Positions 8,001 through 9,511 of a stretch of DNA of 9,511 nt are shown here, one piece after another. Where the stretch lies: contig CAYJWI010000032.1 in NCBI GenBank assembly GCA_964373815.1, positions 1 to 9,511 on the forward strand, written 5' to 3'. The notes below the pieces were generated by a model. It was not told where the DNA came from and did not search any database. It worked only from the letters and a program-made list of their open reading frames with translations. Both the position numbers and the translations under genes were made by a program. This DNA comes from UBA10205 sp964373815 (GTDB lineage: Archaea > Iainarchaeota > Iainarchaeia > Iainarchaeales > Iainarchaeaceae). Position 1 is the stretch's first letter; the number at the start of each line of letters is the position of its first letter.

Positions 8001-9407
8001 CGAGCCTTCCGCCGGGAATTTCTGCACAATGGCTTTGTACTTCCCTGTTTTCACGGCGGAGAAAACCGCTATGCCGGAAATGTCAGTATACCTCGTGCCG
8101 TATTCTTCCGCAAAGAACCCTGTTGCCGCATCAGTGATTGCGACGCGCGCGTTCTGCACAGGCTTCGAGTCCTCGTCCACGACCCTTACCTTAAGCAACC
8201 CGCAAGTGGAAGGGGTGCACTGCGAGATTTCTATTTCATAAGTGCTTGAATTTATTTGAGAGGAATTTATTTCAACCGCTTTTGAAAGCGCGTAACCTTG
8301 TGCAGAGGCGCTCAGCCTGTATGTTCCCTGCCTTGAAACGGGGATTGAAACAGTTTGCCCCGTGAAATCGAAAGAGTCTTTCCTCCCGGCGGGGGATTCG
8401 AGTATTATCCTCCCGTTCACTTCATCTCCTGTCAGCTTGTCGGCGATTTTTGCTTTAATGGCGCCTATCGGTTTTTCGGAGAGCACGATTGTCGCTTTTG
8501 TTTCTGCGTTCGCGCCCACTGAAAATTCCTGCTCCGCGCTGCCAAATGAGAGGTTGCGGTCTGATGTTTTTGCGATGTAATTTCCCCTTGCAAGCGAGAA
8601 TAAGGCTTCGCCGAAGTGCGTCAATCCCTTCTCGCCTGTAGGTATTCCGCTGCCGTCAATAATTGAAACCTCTATGCCGTCGAGGAAATTTCCCGAGCTG
8701 TCCTTTACCGTTATTATCGCATTCCCGTTTTCGGCTGCCAGTCCCGCTAGCCTTACCACCTGTGACTCTTCGAGGTTGTATGTCTGTGCCCCGTACCCGC
8801 TGCCGATTACCTGCGCGAGCAGTGTCCCGCACCCGCTCGGCGCCTTGACATCGAGCTTGCCATCGGAGACCTGCCTCACCGGGCTCTCAATCGCGATTCC
8901 GGAAGAGCAGCTCAGTTCAACAGTCAGGAGCTTTCCTTCAACCCTCACTCCATTCGGGCCTGCAAAAGTGATTGTCTTGAGTTCGGATGTGTTCTCTATT
9001 TCAGGCTCGAGCACGAGCGAGAGCTGGCCTTCCTTTTCCAGCAGCGTGAAAGCCTGCCTGGAAGTTTTGAACCCCTTGCCGCCCGCCTCTACCGTGACTT
9101 CCTTTCCTACAGGCACATCGGAGAAGGACACCCTTCCCTGCCTATCAGTTGTCTCTGAAAGCTCAAGGGCATCCCCGTTCTCCCGGGGAAAAATTTTCAC
9201 CTGTACCGAAGCCTTCCACAATGGGCTGCCTTCGGGGTTTTTCACGCTGACAGTGAGCTCGCCGCTGCCGGGAAACAAGAGCCCGGAAAAGGCCAGTATC
9301 AGTGCGAGAACAGCGATTATGCCCGCTCCGAGCAGGATTTTTTTCCTCCCATCATCCGATTCCCATGCCTTGAGCACCGAATCCCTTAAATCGTCTAGAA
9401 GCTGCAT
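2088..9407 (-). CDS. Giant signal-anchored surface protein with tandem beta-sandwich repeats and a glycine-zipper Ala-rich region (operon gene 1)
   Basis: A 2439-residue protein. Layout: residues 1-23 are cytoplasmic and charged, ending G-R-K-K. A single membrane helix follows at 24-45, so the remainder should lie outside the cell. Six carboxypeptidase-regulatory-like beta-sandwich repeats begin near 50, 145, 230, 316, 404 and 492, several with D-x-x-G-x-A/V-x-F turns. Residues about 580-1430 are a beta-rich middle that includes another such domain (about 905-1005) and a Cys cluster C1311-x9-C1321-x5-C1327. Residues 1446-1736 are Ala/Thr/Ser/Gln-rich, bounded by two glycine-zipper hydrophobic segments. 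Residues about 1740-2439 are an unrecognised beta/aromatic part with W1893, C1905, C1916 and a final S-C-I-G-F-G. Many N-x-S/T sequons and paired Cys fit an extracellular, glycosylated protein. I see no enzyme motif. The start is ATG at 9407 with no Shine-Dalgarno. GTG at codon 11 is an alternative if the nearer TATA box is used, and it keeps the membrane helix. The TGA overlaps the next gene by 4 nt. Confidence 0.85.
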   Translation of the reverse strand: MQLLDDLRDSVLKAWESDDGRKKILLGAGIIAVLALILAFSGLLFPGSGELTVSVKNPEGSPLWKASVQVKIFPRENGDALELSETTDRQGRVSFSDVPVGKEVTVEAGGKGFKTSRQAFTLLEKEGQLSLVLEPEIENTSELKTITFAGPNGVRVEGKLLTVELSCSSGIAIESPVRQVSDGKLDVKAPSGCGTLLAQVIGSGYGAQTYNLEESQVVRLAGLAAENGNAIITVKDSSGNFLDGIEVSIIDGSGIPTGEKGLTHFGEALFSLARGNYIAKTSDRNLSFGSAEQEFSVGANAETKATIVLSEKPIGAIKAKIADKLTGDEVNGRIILESPAGRKDSFDFTGQTVSIPVSRQGTYRLSASAQGYALSKAVEINSSQINSSTYEIEISQCTPSTCGLLKVRVVDEDSKPVQNARVAITDAATGFFAEEYGTRYTDISGIAVFSAVKTGKYKAIVQKFPAEGSQEFEAKEGEEKEVRASLEIGEGTVEVEAIDEDSRPVPFGFAEFRTEGREKLGKIPLDSKGKAAFTTKADKKVFVTVSGQGYTSYTSGSFQLYAGESVKVKAALSKQVLGETPKISLVGIFSETGIEQKQLQAGKTYRAKFKVIVPAQAADELEQLGVFINAGKEKDVQKDSLYIGSVNAPKASVLKGRTYTEPRGTAQDEDNVTNGEAKWASIVWEKGEIRQGIYELEAEIKVRDSTVPGKELSIAYRAYGVKEDGKVMRDPLDAELGQAEEASSKHALYAKAYEKSFFEGALEECNEDFCYSERLLDKKEGVYISRPYSLKIFSDYDLEFAITNISPSVHDNSDIRIKNSLGGTITESRLKAKSYKITNADSRETSSQTDTFEIGPVNLGDLRQNKSVQGKISLRGQELGPTGLYVQIVSDRQQVFQKTLTFAIVQEKDINITILPQTLPAFTPFDLNVEARFFTQENDFQQISDALVRVERTTPDRAKVVFSAATDGKGKALIRIPASDPGTRVTVRVEKAGFSGKTFSAQVSREIVSFRPSALKASLDTTSNTEQRLELSATNLVPVTLHISDLRIRGNFLGLLDTQRMDNWLGQYEGRTNLEYGAASSINVLSAISEDAKLLDQQKKLSGTLVFEVANENNSVKWPLEIPFDTSISLAESPKEQNCIEVGIKEWKDATLGGKAEVEFSIINNCVTQKNKPLDLSTLKAKLEWKGTKLGNVELHVRDPITNLEASEVLSEGVYSDLFDEVKGAREYLGLLVFTPKGGTIGKKAEFNVVIDASQKTNAGEEFVGASNKIASQLDIIDLGECIAYNPDPEAGLILQETAGEGTIEFDSSKCGNVDIDFWLCKGNNNCAGGAEGGIKVSPQQFSLTSRTPKKTVQVSRQEIPGQYGINVQVRTPGSNYREVRLIDVLVKPAPEDAFELYKYEYSLKGKGARDSTELTNRFLSQQMAVDASICDWGSATEKGWWDWKGAGVGMVVGALAGIKPALEAAKLAAQSTAAAADAAKKAAEAAQKASATSNKTSSSTAEEVCSSIATAQGSVSSTTGPCASTAAAPSVASALTAVTTAQTTCQTANEQAQTAAAQDIGVEQSLSGGTSYSFYFGGEPIPFAEALALVQKQVTATTLTSSQMQTITVNLTTAQGALTTGLAAAEGTCITAAAGDETAIARCQSCAAAITSAQGPVGAANGNATSYTNSQLTKSVTETAATQTASQGAQSVAKSAASKMLHPISAMGSALGPGAVMGAYTVGGFMIGGVFQGLFGQNPCDQHTTGNLQDYVINLLSDAGPIETKLKGFSAEYDKGSAKIIGQFNKQRMGVVFTNDGGISSPKPIYATFEFNTKQHLHANPTMISKGNKNFGPFNVPDNQTLDIAPKIHLKFKTQEPEEQLPDLTFDTLSCVSGNKIGRTGKGALPKVKLDWSFGKNGISKDTCIDQNTSGGVYCDATQFSIMLSKRLNDLRQFFEANPSLKCPDNPLTATAQGISRNLNVNQSAFTQGSCFITDWSGYLEGEPTIKILIEANEKTINWTSGIPNKQAFLGTIHFNALLMQDGYTQDFRRDFARHYSFERFFDTPDWFYGLAKDSAGKDYGIAKLFESGSVKFTNRFFESERLSSAGVHEVLVSIAGKNGKFNFFNPDGSVNADIRAEFHLLQEPNPNSAFYSMPFDGLVGLEGDSFNRQGYGVAFKNRETSELVRVNNESRPLKSFTDGGSNPITFVNANVEKGVFGLNASPSQRGNLLSIERKSQNEANLRFAPSKATPVLLKVDAGTLSRDPLSAFYLLTLNETPIDVGSTLTYWDGAGACLDTSGTIITEAFDNKADRAAVPRDPVLNWESAYGVDFGPVNYTGNAYIRTIFYTNPLEQAVLTAQYPNDKMELLTPDEKGTKVPLSGVGGVQYNNPAGGSLGTVSSMADIFGLVENGTVCVVDSGRKAGFFWNPKAVYEMTGKQRNVSSFTNSLKAGDSCIGFG
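4200..5072 (-). other. Ala-rich helical region flanked by two glycine-zipper hydrophobic segments
   Basis: Residues 1446-1736 of the giant protein. The first segment (1446-1459) has Gly at 1446, 1450, 1454 and 1458, a four-turn GxxxG ladder directly after W-W-D-W-K. The second (about 1705-1736) has GxxxG pairs at 1709/1713, 1715/1719, 1725/1729 and 1730/1734. Between them lie about 240 residues dominated by Ala, Thr, Ser and Gln, mostly predicted helix (A-A-D-A-A-K-K-A-A-E-A-A-Q-K), with Cys at 1506, 1523, 1630, 1644 and 1647 and an A-Q-G motif at 1512, 1615 and 1654. Glycine zippers are known in pore-forming and membrane-inserting helices. Insertion by this region is inference. Confidence 0.6.
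7683..9260 (-). repeat. Six tandem beta-sandwich repeats of about 85-95 residues in the giant protein
   Basis: Residues about 50-575 of the giant protein. First strands start at L51, I146, I231, I317, L405 and V493, a spacing of 85-95 residues. Repeats 5 and 6 share V-D-E-D-S-K-P and I-D-E-D-S-R-P after the first strand. Repeats 1, 5 and 6 carry the small-residue turn typical of carboxypeptidase regulatory-like (transthyretin-like) domains (D-R-Q-G-R-V-S-F, D-I-S-G-I-A-V-F, D-S-K-G-K-A-A-F). Such arrays usually form rigid stalks on prokaryotic surface proteins. The repeats have diverged and show no DNA-level identity by eye, so they are old duplications. Confidence 0.65.
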
Positions 9408-9436
9408 CTGGGTCGGAATATAAAGAGTTTAGGGTG

Positions 9437-9444
9437 TTAAATAA
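9437..9444 (-). promoter_or_regulatory. TATA-like box of the giant-gene operon
   Basis: On the - strand the sequence is TTATTTAA, centred 33 bp before the ATG at 9407. Transcription would start near 9414 with a leader of about 7 nt, matching the lack of a ribosome-binding site. A second, closer match to the archaeal consensus (TTTATAT, 9418-9424) would put the start inside the gene and favour GTG codon 11. The sequence does not decide between them. Confidence 0.5.
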
Positions 9445-9511
9445 GCTTTCTTTCAACCGCTGCTTTCGGTTGTGGGAGGTACCCTATCTGCGTTTGGGCT
9501 TGATAGGCTTT
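9437..9511 (-). CDS. Possible 3' end of a preceding - strand gene (partial, frame uncertain)
   Basis: One - strand frame stays open from the window edge for 24 codons and stops at TAA 9437-9439, ending A-A-V-E-R-K-L-I. If real, its stop would lie inside the operon's TATA-like box. A second frame starting one base in gives K-P-I-K-P-K-R-R and TAG at 9484-9486, a plausible basic C-terminus that would leave a normal 76-bp intergenic region holding the stem-loop and promoter. The window has too little to choose, and neither end is recognised. The first reading is given as the coordinates because it is the longer one. Confidence 0.2.
   Translation of the reverse strand, partial: KAYQAQTQIGYLPQPKAAVERKLI
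9454..9472. promoter_or_regulatory. Stem-loop or inverted repeat upstream of the operon promoter
   Basis: CAACCG, a 7-base loop, then CGGTTG: a perfect 6-bp inverted repeat 10-35 bp upstream of the TATA-like box. It could be an operator for the operon, or a 3' stem of the preceding gene. On the - strand it is followed by purines rather than a T-tract, so it is a poor intrinsic terminator. Confidence 0.35.

Noticed and set aside
8674..9423. 249-codon open frame on the + strand opposite the start of the giant gene
   Set aside because: Antisense to the well-supported anchor helix and first beta repeats; Ser/Pro-rich with no recognisable motif.
1..9511. CRISPR arrays, tRNA or rRNA genes, insertion sequences
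   Set aside because: No regularly spaced direct repeats, no cloverleaf or rRNA-like sequence, and no transposase reading or flanking terminal repeats were seen on either strand.

Overview
The window looks archaeal and is most easily read as a small-genome (DPANN-like) lineage; this is inference. The support is TATA-like boxes about 25-35 bp upstream of starts with almost no leader, weak or absent Shine-Dalgarno motifs at the first genes, use of GTG and TTG starts, tightly overlapping genes, and a giant membrane-anchored protein built from carboxypeptidase-regulatory-like beta domains rich in N-x-S/T sequons. No marker gene is present, so the phylum is not settled.

Left edge (1-358, + strand): a remnant toxin-antitoxin locus. 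An intact AbrB/SpoVT-type antitoxin follows a TATA-like box overlapped by a perfect 10-bp-arm palindrome, probably its own operator. The overlapping PIN-domain toxin is cut to 18 codons, and the usual first catalytic Asp is Gly. The break lies where the opposite-strand operon ends.

The rest (9407 down to 348, - strand) is one compact operon of six genes covering about 95% of the window. The first gene encodes a 2439-residue signal-anchored protein. It has an N-terminal membrane helix, six tandem beta-sandwich repeats, a long beta-rich middle, an Ala/Thr/Ser/Gln-rich helical region bracketed by two glycine-zipper hydrophobic segments, and a roughly 700-residue Cys-containing C-terminal part. 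Five small hydrophobic proteins (130, 106, 85, 107 and 130 residues) follow, with overlaps of 4, 4 and 1 bp at three junctions and gaps of 45 and 15 bp at the other two. At least three of the five align to one another without gaps around a G-S-x-x-L motif, so the set appears to come from duplication of one small membrane module. I recognise no known secretion or pilus family. The cluster is the best candidate here for an undescribed cell-surface or membrane machine.

Right edge (9408-9511): the promoter region of the operon, with two TATA-like boxes, a perfect 6-bp stem-loop, and probably the 3' end of another - strand gene leaving the window.
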